This document shows, one piece after another, positions 32,396 through 40,878 of a stretch of 64,000 nucleotides of DNA. Position numbers and translations under genes: made by a program. Below the pieces are notes generated by a model. The model searched no databases and was not told the origin of the DNA. It saw nothing but the letters and a program-made list of their open reading frames with translations. Source of the stretch: Planctomycetota bacterium (lineage in GTDB: Bacteria; Planctomycetota; Phycisphaerae; UBA1845; PWPN01); the NCBI GenBank assembly GCA_029550525.1, contig JAKPHF010000077.1, positions 372,001 through 436,000 on the forward strand, written 5' to 3'. The first letter of the stretch is position 1. Every line of letters starts with the position of its first letter.

Positions 32396-34159
32396 TCATA
32401 GCTCCGACTCGGGACGGCCCAGCGGCTGCAGCGGACCGAGCAGTTCGTCCGTGCTCGGCTCTTCCCACCTCAGGTCAGCGTCGATGGCTCGGCTTTCACA
32501 CAATTTGTACAGAATGGCGACCACCGTTCCGTACGGGATCCCCAGCCCCTGCAATTGCCCGTTCGCATCGGTACGCAGTTCGTGACCCAGGAACTTGGTC
32601 AGGACGGGGACGGACAAGGGCGAGAAGTAAGGCCCCAATGTCTTGGCCGGATCTTTCTTGAGGATCGCGAGCATGGTGTCGCCGGCCTTGGCCGAGATGG
32701 TCACCGGGCCGTCGGGCTCCGCGTACAGCAACGGAGGCTTGCAGAACATTTGGTCGCCGCCGATCATCGCGATGCGCGGCGCTTTCGTCCGGCGGGCATA
32801 GATCATGGGGCGGCCCTGCGACGGGACGACTTCCAGGAGGAAGTTGGCGGGATCCGCACCCACCACGACCTGCACCACCGAACGCGGGTCCAGCATCCGT
32901 AGGGCCTCGTAGGCCAGGATGCGCACCTGTGCGTCCTGGCCATCGAGCAATTCGCGGAGTGTGTCGGCGGCTCGGGCGGGCATCTTGCACTCACCCAGTT
33001 CGCGAATTGCCTGATAACGCAGAGGACTGCGCTCGTCTTTGGCGTGGTGGATAATGACGTCCACCGCCGCGGGATCCCCCAGACGAAGCCCGGTCAGAGC
33101 GGCGGCGAAGTTCACCTGGCGATTCGTGTGGGCGTACAGCGGACGGATGAACTCGATGCATCCTTTGCCGATCCCTTCCAGCGACAGGGCGATCTCGCGA
33201 TGCGGCGCATCGGGCTGGCTCAACTCGGCGGCCAGGAGCCTCGCCCGCGCCTGATTCTCGGCCGCGGAACTGCTGAGCGGCAGATGCATGACCATCTCGA
33301 GGAATCGGCCTTCGCGAGAACGATACTCCCGCGGAACCTGCAACGTAACCGTTCGCGGACTATCGGCGACGGCCGTCGGAGGATCGGTCTTGAATCGGGC
33401 GTTGATGGCATCCTGAATCTGTCGAACGGTCGAATAGGATTCGATGTACGTGGCCAGAGTCAGTTTGCGGTTCTCGACGGCGCGGCCGCCCGCGATGATC
33501 GTACCCTCGCGCAGGTTGGCCGCCGCACCGCTTCCCGAAGCCTCGCGGAAGGGATTGATGAAGATCGGCCCGCCCGCGATGGCCAGCGTCTTGCCTTCGA
33601 TCACGCTGGCCGGCGATACGGAGGCAAACACCTTGAGGTCCGTTTGCAACAGGACGCCGCCGACGAGCGACGTGGTTTCCTCATCGACGGCCGTGACTCG
33701 CACGTCGAAGGCCCGGCCCTTGACCGCGCCGGCGGGGATTTCGCCCTCGACCATCACCACGGCCGTGTCCAGGCTGGCAATCATCTCGTTGGGCGAGGGC
33801 TCGTTTCCGGTCTTGCGGCGATACGGATCGGACATGCGCGTCCGGCGGATGGCATCGGCGATGTAGTTCCTCAGGCTCTCGGGGCATCGGCGACTGCCTT
33901 TGTTGACCAGTCCGGTGACCAGCCCGTAACCGCGGACTCGCATGAGACGCAAGCCACCTTCCGGATACGCCACCGAAGCGATCGTGCCCTGCAGGGCCGT
34001 CGTGGTGGGCATGCTCGTGTCGGACTGGCCCATGGTTCCGCCGGGCCGCTCGAGCGGCTTTTTCTTCTCGTATTGACAACCCGCTGTTATTGCCCCCGCG
34101 GACAGCATCGCGGCCAGCACTATCCGTGAACGCGACAGGCATGATCGAGGGATCCGCAT
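32396..34159 (-). CDS. FlgI-domain lipoprotein with HEAT-like repeats
   Basis: A 587-residue protein. The signal peptide ends in lipobox ITAGC (Cys near residue 28). Residues about 60-330 resemble the flagellar P-ring protein FlgI: VRGYGLVTGLVNKGS matches FlgI's GYGLVVGLxGTGD block, and later ASLDTAVVMVEGEIPAGAVKGRAFDVRVTA and GGVLLQTDLKVF also fit. Residues about 340-420 are HEAT-like helical repeats (RSPLRYQAIRELGECKMPARA, DAQVRILAYEALRML), and the C-terminus is a beta-rich domain. No flagellar gene is near, so a ring- or pilotin-like envelope role is more likely than a true P-ring. I know FlgI-like lipoproteins only as uncharacterised planctomycete proteins. Confidence 0.65.
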   Translation of the reverse strand: MRIPRSCLSRSRIVLAAMLSAGAITAGCQYEKKKPLERPGGTMGQSDTSMPTTTALQGTIASVAYPEGGLRLMRVRGYGLVTGLVNKGSRRCPESLRNYIADAIRRTRMSDPYRRKTGNEPSPNEMIASLDTAVVMVEGEIPAGAVKGRAFDVRVTAVDEETTSLVGGVLLQTDLKVFASVSPASVIEGKTLAIAGGPIFINPFREASGSGAAANLREGTIIAGGRAVENRKLTLATYIESYSTVRQIQDAINARFKTDPPTAVADSPRTVTLQVPREYRSREGRFLEMVMHLPLSSSAAENQARARLLAAELSQPDAPHREIALSLEGIGKGCIEFIRPLYAHTNRQVNFAAALTGLRLGDPAAVDVIIHHAKDERSPLRYQAIRELGECKMPARAADTLRELLDGQDAQVRILAYEALRMLDPRSVVQVVVGADPANFLLEVVPSQGRPMIYARRTKAPRIAMIGGDQMFCKPPLLYAEPDGPVTISAKAGDTMLAILKKDPAKTLGPYFSPLSVPVLTKFLGHELRTDANGQLQGLGIPYGTVVAILYKLCESRAIDADLRWEEPSTDELLGPLQPLGRPESEL

Positions 34160-34290
34160 GGCGGTTGAACCTCCTGGTTAAGTCTGCCGGGGAGAGCCAT
34201 TCGTCCGGGATGCAGTATCCGCCCGCAACGGGCGATCATGAGGATACAAACGTCAGCGGACAACGTATCGGGGCGTCTGCGGCCTGTCAA

Positions 34291-35187
34291 TCACGACGCG
34301 CGCGAGCCGAAGTACCTGCCGACGATCGGCTCGAGCTTCTCGACCACCGCCGGCGGAACCTTGCTCTTGTCCGACCAGATGGCCAGCTCCAGTGCGGAGC
34401 GGCAGCAGTTGATCTGGTCGAGGCGCTCCGCGAGCACGGGCAGGGCGATCCGTAGCAATTCAATGGCGTTGCGGGTGGCCAGTTGCAGGTTGCCCATGAT
34501 CTCGCTCAGGAGGGCTTGGCGGGTCAGGCCGGGATCGTGCGGCCGCCAGCAGTCGTAATCGGTGGGCAGTCCGATCAGGGCGTAGCACATCTCGGCCTCC
34601 CGAGCCAGTTTGGCTTCGGGCATACAGGTCATGCCGATGAGATCGCCGCCCCAGGCCCGATGCATCCGTGACTCGGCGACGGTCGAAAACTGCGGGCCCT
34701 CCATACAGACGTACGTGCCCTTGTCGTGTACGGTGGTTTGGACCTGCCTGCCAGCCTCGATAAGAAGCTTCCGCAGGCCGCCGCAGAAGGGTTCGGCGAG
34801 CTCCACGTGGGCCACCAAGCCGTCATCGAAGAACGTGCTCGGCCGCCGGAAGGTTTTGTCGATGACTTGGTCGCAGATCACCAGGTGGCCCGGCGCGATT
34901 TCCTCCCGGAGGCTGCCGGTGGCGCCGCTGCTGATCACGTGCGTGATGCCCAGTTTCTTGAGGGCAAAGATGTTCGCGCGATAGGGCACGATGGACGGGT
35001 TGAAAACATGCCCCGGTCCATGCCGTGAGATGAAGGCGATGTCCACGCCGGCCCACCGGGTCACGAGAATGGGGCCGCTGGGAGCGCCAAAGGGCGTATC
35101 CACCAGCACTTCCCGTCCGCCCGCCTGCTCGGCAAACGCCTGGCCCAGACCTGACCCGCCGATGATCGCGATTCGTGGCTGACTCAC
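34291..35187 (-). CDS. mtnP: S-methyl-5'-thioadenosine phosphorylase
   Basis: A 298-residue nucleoside phosphorylase of the PNP/MTAP family, cleaving 5'-methylthioadenosine with phosphate to adenine and methylthioribose 1-phosphate in methionine salvage. Seen: phosphate site GGSGL and SRHGPGH, the family motif NPSIVPYRANIFALKKLGI, SSGATGSLREEIAPG, and the purine-site block CMEGPQFSTVAESRMHRAWGGDLIGMT (Glu-Gly-Pro-Gln-Phe) with TDYDCW near the C-terminus, favouring MTA over inosine. Length and motifs fit MtnP. No other methionine-salvage gene is adjacent. Confidence 0.92.
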   Translation of the reverse strand: MSQPRIAIIGGSGLGQAFAEQAGGREVLVDTPFGAPSGPILVTRWAGVDIAFISRHGPGHVFNPSIVPYRANIFALKKLGITHVISSGATGSLREEIAPGHLVICDQVIDKTFRRPSTFFDDGLVAHVELAEPFCGGLRKLLIEAGRQVQTTVHDKGTYVCMEGPQFSTVAESRMHRAWGGDLIGMTCMPEAKLAREAEMCYALIGLPTDYDCWRPHDPGLTRQALLSEIMGNLQLATRNAIELLRIALPVLAERLDQINCCRSALELAIWSDKSKVPPAVVEKLEPIVGRYFGSRAS

Positions 35188-35457
35188 GCTGCCTCCATCC
35201 TGACCCGGCCGCGATTCTCCGAGACTCGAGCATCAGAGAGGGCCTGAAGCCTGAATATAACCGAACTGGCCTCCGGCGGAAGAGCCGGCTTTGCTAAACA
35301 AACAAAATCATTTTCACTCGCGCAATATTTGTTGACGCTTATGTTTCGTTCCGATAGCATCTTGTAGGGGGTGCTGCCGGATCGGCTCTGGCCACTGCGG
35401 GCCTTGGAACGCCCGTTCCGGTCGTCGTTCACTATTGCCGCGGGTGAGGAGTCCACC

Positions 35458-35937
35458 GTGCCAACTCTCGAACAAGCTCAAGAAGTGAAAGACTTTGTTG
35501 AAGAGATCTTCTCGATCTCTCGGGATTTCTGGGTGGCTCAGTCCCGAGCGCGGGGGCGCAACGAAACGGAGATCACTGAGACTGAATTCCTTACACTGGA
35601 TTTGCTGGCGCATTCCGCTGAACCGCTGACGGTAGGCGACATCCAGCGGCACATCGGCGTGCTGCCGGCCCAGATGTCGCGGGTCATTCGATCATTGGAA
35701 AATAAAGGCGAGCAGCCCCTGATCGCGTGCAAGATCAATCAGTCCGATAAGCGTAAGATCGATGTGGAACTGACCGACGCCGGCCGCAAAGCGCACGAGG
35801 AATACCGCCGGATCAAGCTGGGCAGCATCGAACGGATGTTGCTGGATCTGAGCGAGGAAGACCGGCGGGAGTTCATGCGCATCATTCGCAAGATTCGCGA
35901 TTCGATGCGTAAGATAGCCGCTTCCAAGGAGTTATGA
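35458..35937 (+). CDS. MarR-family transcriptional regulator
   Basis: A 159-residue winged-helix regulator. GTG 35458 is chosen for GTGAGGAG 7 nt upstream. The core shows ETEFLTLDLLAHSAEPLTVGDIQRHIGVLPAQMSRVIRSLENKG (helix-turn-helix with recognition helix QMSRVIRSLE) and a wing NQSDKRKIDVELTDAGR, followed by the long C-terminal dimer helices. Ligand and targets are unknown. A/T-rich DNA directly upstream (35290-35350, including CAAACAAAATCATTTT) may hold its own operator, but I cannot define a palindrome. Confidence 0.85.
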   Translation: MPTLEQAQEVKDFVEEIFSISRDFWVAQSRARGRNETEITETEFLTLDLLAHSAEPLTVGDIQRHIGVLPAQMSRVIRSLENKGEQPLIACKINQSDKRKIDVELTDAGRKAHEEYRRIKLGSIERMLLDLSEEDRREFMRIIRKIRDSMRKIAASKEL

Positions 35938-36086
35938 GATTCCACGCGGGGGGCGTAAAAAGATTAGTTTCATCCGCTAACTTTTTCCACTCTGCTAATG
36001 TCTATACAGGCGAACGGAATCCACTGGACGGAGTGGAAACCAGCCAGGGGACTCCGGGATTTGAAGACGGAACAAAGGAGTGAGCC

Positions 36087-36356
36087 ATGAGTCGCAAGGC
36101 AACCATCGCACTGGCCGGCATCGCAGTGGGGGTTCTGGTGTTCGGTGCGGCCGCCAATAGTGCTCAGGCCCAGTGGTGCTATCCGGCTCCGGTGGTGGTC
36201 GCCCCCGCCCCGGTGTACTGCCCGCCGCCGGTGTACGTGGCCCCGGCACCGGTCGTGTACTATCCGCGGCCTGTCTACCCGGTCTATCGGACCTATGTTC
36301 CGGCTCGGCCGGTCTACAGCCGAGGGTTCAGCTTCGGATTCAGCTATCATCGGTGA
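36087..36356 (+). CDS. Small secreted Pro/Val/Tyr-rich protein
   Basis: An 89-residue protein with a strong ribosome site (AAAGGAG before ATG 36087). The signal peptide (about 1-28) ends AQAQ. The mature 60 residues are repeats around PAPVVV, PVYCPPPVY, PAPVVYYP and PVYPVYRTYVP, ending in RGFSFGFSYHR. There are two Cys. The composition resembles structural or cell-wall-associated small proteins seen in planctomycetes. No enzyme motif. It is monocistronic, with a terminator at 36416. Function unknown. Confidence 0.75.
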   Translation: MSRKATIALAGIAVGVLVFGAAANSAQAQWCYPAPVVVAPAPVYCPPPVYVAPAPVVYYPRPVYPVYRTYVPARPVYSRGFSFGFSYHR

Positions 36357-36415
36357 GAGGCTGAATCGGTAAACGCAACAGACTTTTTTTCGTAGGCGGT
36401 GGAGTCTACGCGGCA

Positions 36416-36451
36416 CCAGGCCGGGCGCGGCGCCCGGCCTGGGTTTTTTTT
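36416..36451 (+). terminator. Rho-independent terminator after the small secreted protein gene
   Basis: An 11-bp stem, CCAGGCCGGGC (36416-36426) / GCCCGGCCTGG (36432-36442), loop GCGGC, then eight T. Confidence 0.92.
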
Positions 36452-36480
36452 GCGCCCACATTCTGTATCCTGTCTGTTTC

Positions 36481-36894
36481 ATGCCGTCTTCATTGGTCCA
36501 AGGCGTGGTGGGCGTGCTCCGGCACGAGGGGCGGCTGCTGGCGATCCGGCGGGCCGAAGGCATTCGCGCGGGTGGATGGTGGTGCCTGCCGGGCGGAGCC
36601 ATCGAGCCGGGCGAGTCGGCCGAGCAGGCCGTCGTCCGAGAACTGCATGAGGAACTGGGGCTTGATATCCGACCCGTGCGAAAGCTGTGGGAGTGGCGCC
36701 GGCCGGACGGCACGCTTCTGCTGCACTGGTGGCTCGTCGAAGCCATGAGTGATCCGGCGGAGAGCAGACCCAATCCGGCCGAAGTGGCCGAAGCTCGCCT
36801 GGTTTCGCCTGCTGAACTCCGCAGCCTGCACCCGGTGCTGGAAAGCAATCTTCTGTTCCTGGAGCATTACGAACGCACGTGCGAACCGGCTTGA
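36481..36894 (+). CDS. Nudix hydrolase
   Basis: A 137-residue Nudix-fold pyrophosphatase. The Nudix box is complete: GGAIEPGESAEQAVVRELHEELG, i.e. G-x5-E-x7-REUxEExGU with U = L or H-flanked hydrophobics. The N-terminal VVGVLRHEGRLLAIRRAEGIRAGGWWCLPGG resembles MutT/ADP-ribose-type enzymes. The substrate cannot be told. ATG 36481 lies only 30 nt after a terminator and has no ribosome site, so translation may start on a leaderless or nearly leaderless mRNA. It overlaps the next gene by 16 nt. Confidence 0.88.
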   Translation: MPSSLVQGVVGVLRHEGRLLAIRRAEGIRAGGWWCLPGGAIEPGESAEQAVVRELHEELGLDIRPVRKLWEWRRPDGTLLLHWWLVEAMSDPAESRPNPAEVAEARLVSPAELRSLHPVLESNLLFLEHYERTCEPA

Positions 36895-37928
36895 ATGCTA
36901 TCGTCGTCCTGGCGGTTCTGGGGATGGCCGGGATTGCCGCTGCCCAGACGGGTGATCTTCCATTGTCACTCCTGGGCCGCCATCGGTTGGCTTGTCCGGT
37001 TTGCGAGCAGGTGTTTACGGCGCTGGTGGTCACGCACACCAATGCACGAGGCGGCGTCGATCGCGATCTGTTCGCTCGCGCGGTCGGTCCGGAGCCGGAA
37101 TACTATCGCATCTCGACTTGTCCCAACTGCGGATACAGCGGCTATTTGTCCGATTTCGCTCCGGACGTTGTGCTGCCCCCCGATTTGCGGCAGCGGATCC
37201 TGAAGTCACCGCGTCTGGAGCTGCCCGCGGGCTTCACGCCCGACAGTGATCCCCGCGAGCTGGACGCGTCCGATCGGTATCGGCTGGCCATCCAGTGTTA
37301 TCGTTGGGGCCAGAAGTCCGACGAGGCCATCGGCTGGCTGCACCTGCGTGCTTCGTGGATCGCTCGCGACGAAGGGGCGATGCTGCCCAAGGATCCGCGA
37401 CTGGCCCGGGTGATGGAATACCTCGAACGCTATCGGCCGGAGTTAAGCGACGCGGGCGGCAATCAGCGAAGCGTCGAGATGCAGATGGTTTCGCGGGCGC
37501 TCGAGGCGCTGGCCATCGGCCAGTTCAATCGGTATCAGAAGCCTTATGTCGAATTGGCCGTCGCGCTCATTCTGCGGCGGCATGGCGAGAACCGCCAGGC
37601 GGGCCCCATGCTGGACCGGCTGATCGAGTACAAGTCTTTCAGCGAATCGCTGCGCCAGGGCATTGCGCGGATGCGAGAGTCGATCCAACGCGAACGCGAG
37701 CATCAGGCCGAGGCTGTGACCTGTTTCGAACGCGCATTGCTGGCGGGGCAAGTCGCCCGGGCCAATCGTGGCGTGGCTTGTTACCTGGTGGGGGAGCTAT
37801 GCCGGCGGCTCGGACGCGATCGCGAGGCCGTCCGTTGGTACGACGAGGCACTCAGGGATGCAAGTTTGCCGGCGGAGGTGCGTACGTGGGCAAGTGAACA
37901 GCGCGGAGAAATAGCGCTGGCGCGATGA
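36879..37928 (+). CDS. Exported DUF2225-like protein with paired Cys motifs
   Basis: A 349-residue protein. GTG 36879 overlaps the Nudix gene end and opens a signal peptide (AIVVLAVLGMAGIAAAQ). Mature residues about 25-100 have a zinc-ribbon-like pair, LACPVCEQVF and STCPNCGYSGYLSDF, characteristic of DUF2225. The remainder is alpha-helical and TPR-like (DRYRLAIQCYRWGQKSDEAIGWLHLRA; AEAVTCFERALLAG; EAVRWYDEALRD). It may be a periplasmic scaffold. Function unknown. Export of a DUF2225 ribbon is a little unusual. The start lacks a well-spaced ribosome site, so it probably relies on coupling to the upstream gene. Confidence 0.7.
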   Translation: MRTGLNAIVVLAVLGMAGIAAAQTGDLPLSLLGRHRLACPVCEQVFTALVVTHTNARGGVDRDLFARAVGPEPEYYRISTCPNCGYSGYLSDFAPDVVLPPDLRQRILKSPRLELPAGFTPDSDPRELDASDRYRLAIQCYRWGQKSDEAIGWLHLRASWIARDEGAMLPKDPRLARVMEYLERYRPELSDAGGNQRSVEMQMVSRALEALAIGQFNRYQKPYVELAVALILRRHGENRQAGPMLDRLIEYKSFSESLRQGIARMRESIQREREHQAEAVTCFERALLAGQVARANRGVACYLVGELCRRLGRDREAVRWYDEALRDASLPAEVRTWASEQRGEIALAR

Positions 37929-37950
37929 CGGGAGGCGACGCCCGCCACGG

Positions 37951-38068
37951 ATGACGAATGACGAAATCAGAATGACGAATGAATGACGAAGTCCGAATGA
38001 CGAATGGCCTGTGCGCAGTCGCACACCAAGGCCTGGCTCATAGCTCAAAGCTCACAGCTGGTAGCTCT
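37951..38068. repeat. Heptad-period repeats between convergent genes
   Basis: 37951-38006 holds GACGAAT-type heptads also seen at 12798 and 55035. 38036-38068 holds AGCTCAA-type heptads that are the complement of the GAGCTAT type at 12831. Confidence 0.7.
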
Positions 38069-38070
38069 TT

Positions 38071-39015
38071 TCATTTCTTGATCGCGGCGGCGACATCGGC
38101 CACGAAGTCGCGACAGGCCTGCTCGACGCACTTTTCCCATTGGTTGGGGAATTGTGAGGCGTACTTCGGATCGTTGAAGGCGTAGATGACACTGCGCGAA
38201 GCGGTGACCAGCGCGCCGGTGCCATCGGGTTTGAACGCGGGCACGATGTCGGCTGCCGTGCCGCCCTGTGCGCCGTAGCCCGGGATGAGGAACACGCAGT
38301 GAGGCATGAGCTCGCGCATGCGAGCGGTGGCCTGATGATCCTTGGCGGCCACCACCGCGCCTACCGCGCTGTAACCGCTCCGGCCGATCAAGCCGTCGCC
38401 CGCCGCCCACGATGCCACTTGCCGGGCCAGATGCTCGCAAACGGTGTCGCCGTTCTCGAGCTTGGCTTCCTGGATGGCGGCTGCCGACGGGTTGCTGGCC
38501 CGCACCCACACGAAGATGCCCTTCTGCTCCTCGCGGGCCACGTCGATGAACGGCTTGACGCCGTCGAGGCCGGCCCAGCCGTTGACGGTCACCGCATCGG
38601 GTCCGACCATGTCGTCGAGGTTGGAGAAATCGGGATCGGACAGTGCCGACCGCGCGTACATCTCGCTGGTGTTGCCGACGTCGCCGCGTTTGCAATCGCC
38701 GATGACCACGAGGTTCAACTTGGCGGCGTCCTGAATCAGTTCGTAGTAGCCCTCGACGCCTTGCGAGTAATAGCGTTCGAAGAAGGCCGTATTGATCTTC
38801 ACGGCCGGCACGAACGGGGCCACGATCTTGAGCACCCGCCGGCTGAACTCCAGGATGGCGTCCAGGGCCGCTTCCGAGTCGCTGGGGTCGTTCATCTCCC
38901 GATGGCCCGAGATGCTCGCCGGCAGTTTGCTGTAGTCCGGGTCAATGCCCACGCAACTCGGGCTGTGTTTGAGATGCGTGGCAGCGATGAGGCGATCGGC
39001 GAAGTTTTCGGGCAC
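38071..39015 (-). CDS. pyrF: Orotidine-5'-phosphate decarboxylase (long type)
   Basis: A 314-residue OMP decarboxylase, which makes UMP from OMP in pyrimidine synthesis. It is the longer type-2 form found in actinobacteria and planctomycetes. Active-site features: CVGIDPD near the start, KINTAFFERY, the catalytic Asp-Lys-x-x-Asp region as IGDCKRGDVGNTS, DAVTVNGWAG and the phosphate loop LIPGYGAQGG with ALVTASRSVIYAF. All expected residues are present. It converges on the DUF2225-like gene across heptad repeats; upstream is the rsgA promoter region. Confidence 0.95.
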   Translation of the reverse strand: MPENFADRLIAATHLKHSPSCVGIDPDYSKLPASISGHREMNDPSDSEAALDAILEFSRRVLKIVAPFVPAVKINTAFFERYYSQGVEGYYELIQDAAKLNLVVIGDCKRGDVGNTSEMYARSALSDPDFSNLDDMVGPDAVTVNGWAGLDGVKPFIDVAREEQKGIFVWVRASNPSAAAIQEAKLENGDTVCEHLARQVASWAAGDGLIGRSGYSAVGAVVAAKDHQATARMRELMPHCVFLIPGYGAQGGTAADIVPAFKPDGTGALVTASRSVIYAFNDPKYASQFPNQWEKCVEQACRDFVADVAAAIKK

Positions 39016-39174
39016 GGCGGGGCTCCCTTCGTCAATAGTCAGAGCCGGTTAGATCGGTCCTAGTCCTAAAGGCCGGAGTTTAGTCCCGGCTCCGAAGGGC
39101 CGCAAGACGACCGGGCGGGGTGAATTCAAAAAGGCACGACCTTTTCGCTCAGGTCGAGTTTCCGCCGGGAGCGA

Positions 39175-39183
39175 TGGTACAAT
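39175..39183 (+). promoter_or_regulatory. Extended -10 promoter for rsgA
   Basis: TGGTACAAT (TGn + TACAAT) with the -10 at 39178-39183. No clear -35. It is about 60 nt upstream of the GTG start. Confidence 0.45.
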
Positions 39184-39243
39184 GAGTGTTCGACGGTGTG
39201 CCGCCGCATGTTCAGTATGGCGGGCCGTCGGGAGGCACAGCGC

Positions 39244-40368
39244 GTGGCGAAACGCAAACCGCAAGGTAAGCGAGTCGATTTTCGCCGGAACCGGCTCCGG
39301 CCGGCTCGGCAGAAGCATTGGCATGTCTCGAGTGAGGAGCCCGAAGCCCATATCGAGGATGCCGCCACCTGGGAAACCGTCCGTCACAAGGGAGCCCTGT
39401 CTCGCAAGCGGACCATCGTCGAGCGGGCTGAGGAACCTCCCTCGGCCGACCGCAGTCAGCTCATGCGGGGCACGGCCATCGCCGTTCGCGGTCAATATGT
39501 CGAGGTGGATTCGGGTGAGAAGATGTGGCTGTGCACCGTCCGCCGCGTGCTACGGACACGGCTCATCCGCGAGCGTCATCCGGTGGTCGCCGGCGACGAG
39601 GTTCTGTTCACGCCGGTGGCAGAGAGCACCTTGAATGAGGGGGTCATCGAGGAGGTGCTGCCCCGGCGCACCGCACTGCATCGCTCCGACGGACGCCGCC
39701 ACCACGTCATCGCCGCCAACGTCGACCAAGTCATTGTGGTCTCGTCCATCCGCGAGCCGCTCATCAAGGAACACCTGATCGATCGCTATTTGGTGGCGGT
39801 GCACGCGGGCGGGCCCGAGGGCATCATCTGCATCAACAAGGCCGACCTCGACCACGAAGCGCGGATTCCGGAGATCCTCGAACGTTACTTGCGGATCGGC
39901 TACCGGGCGCTGGCAACCAGCACGGCCACAGGGCAGGGCATCGAGGAACTCCGTTCGATCCTCGCGGGAAAGACCACCATGCTGGCCGGCCAGAGCGGCG
40001 TGGGCAAGAGTTCGCTGATCAACGCCGTTCAACCGGGGCTGAACCTGAAGACCGCTCACGTGTCGGTTGCGACCGACAAGGGCCGGCACACCACCACGAC
40101 CGCCGCTTGGTATCGCCTGGACATGGGCGGGGCGGTGATCGACACGCCAGGCATCCGGGCTCTCGACGTGGCCATGATCCCGCTGAACGAGCTCGAGATG
40201 CACTTCGTGGAGTTCCTTGACAAGATCCCCCACTGCAAGTTTCCCAACTGCGTGCACATTCACGAGGACGGCTGCGCGGTCAAGGCCGCGGTGGAGGCGG
40301 GCACGATCGATCCGTCGCGCTATGAGTCCTACGTGGATATGTTCGTGGAGCGCAGCGAACAGGGATGA
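39244..40368 (+). CDS. rsgA: Ribosome small-subunit-dependent GTPase A
   Basis: A 374-residue circularly permuted GTPase that matures the 30S subunit. GTG 39244 is selected over the upstream GTG/ATG codons because GGAGG lies 8 nt before it and because it gives the basic N-terminus AKRKPQGKRVDFRRNR. An OB-fold domain (about 75-150) is followed by G motifs in permuted order: INKADLDHE (G4), GQSGVGKSS (G1), the switch THTTTTAAWYR-like block and DTPGIRAL (G3). The C-terminal zinc motif has Cys-x5-Cys-x-His-x5-Cys (CKFPNCVHIHEDGC). The N-terminal extension of about 75 residues is longer than in E. coli RsgA. Confidence 0.93.
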   Translation: MAKRKPQGKRVDFRRNRLRPARQKHWHVSSEEPEAHIEDAATWETVRHKGALSRKRTIVERAEEPPSADRSQLMRGTAIAVRGQYVEVDSGEKMWLCTVRRVLRTRLIRERHPVVAGDEVLFTPVAESTLNEGVIEEVLPRRTALHRSDGRRHHVIAANVDQVIVVSSIREPLIKEHLIDRYLVAVHAGGPEGIICINKADLDHEARIPEILERYLRIGYRALATSTATGQGIEELRSILAGKTTMLAGQSGVGKSSLINAVQPGLNLKTAHVSVATDKGRHTTTTAAWYRLDMGGAVIDTPGIRALDVAMIPLNELEMHFVEFLDKIPHCKFPNCVHIHEDGCAVKAAVEAGTIDPSRYESYVDMFVERSEQG

Positions 40369-40532
40369 AAAGAGCTGTGAGCTGTGAGTTGGGGGGCATC
40401 GGCGGGTGGGCGTCTCGCCCGCCTCAGGAGAGGGGAGATAGCGATCAAACAAACATAATGGTGGTGGGGGAGGACACTGAATCGGAAAAGAGACGTGGGG
40501 GCAAACCCGCCGCTCGCGGTTGACAGTGCGCG

Positions 40533-40564
40533 AAAAAAAAAACGGGATCGTGGAGGCGATCCCG
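40533..40564 (-). terminator. Second minus-strand terminator
   Basis: On the minus strand CGGGATCG-CCTCCA-CGATCCCG is followed by ten T. It lies about 250 nt beyond the terminator of the dihydroorotate-dehydrogenase-like gene, so it would end either read-through or an unannotated transcript. Confidence 0.75.
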
Positions 40565-40814
40565 TGGAGGAGAGAGAGTTTTGAGGAGGAGAACTTCTCG
40601 TCTTCTGTCGGTTCTTTATTTCCCCGTCGGCCGCGGTGGTCAACCGCCAATTTCAAAAAAAATGGGCAAGGGGTCTTCGGGGACGGGCGTCCCGTCCGCC
40701 TGAGGGGAAGGGAGCAACAGGTCTCAACGGAGACGGTGGGGGAAGACACTGAATTCAGAACGAGACGGCGGGGGCAGGCTCCACCACTCGCTGCGCGGGA
40801 CGCGGCTGGTCATG

Positions 40815-40850
40815 TCAAAAAAGAACGGCGGGGTTGAACCCCGCCGTTCG
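40815..40850 (-). terminator. Terminator of the dihydroorotate-dehydrogenase-like gene
   Basis: On the minus strand CGAACGGCGGGG / CCCCGCCGTTC with a TTCA-type loop, then TTTTTTGA. It begins 29 nt after the stop codon. The stem is of the P1 palindrome family. Confidence 0.85.
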
Positions 40851-40878
40851 TGGTGGATCGTGCCTGAGGCGTTTCCGG

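Larger units (their letters stand above)
40369..40878. repeat. 510-nt repeat-rich gap with a duplicated composite element
   Basis: It starts with GAGCTGT heptads (40372-40390). 40404-40520 and 40681-40800 are imperfect copies of one composite element: a P2-type palindrome, a G/A-rich stretch, GGTGGGGGA.GACACTGAAT, then a P1 palindrome in the inverted orientation. Two minus-strand terminators lie at 40533 and 40815. No protein gene is seen. Confidence 0.7.

Noticed and set aside
40829..40853. CRISPR-like or IS-end palindrome
   Set aside because: Its position right after a stop codon and the T-run on the minus strand make it a terminator.
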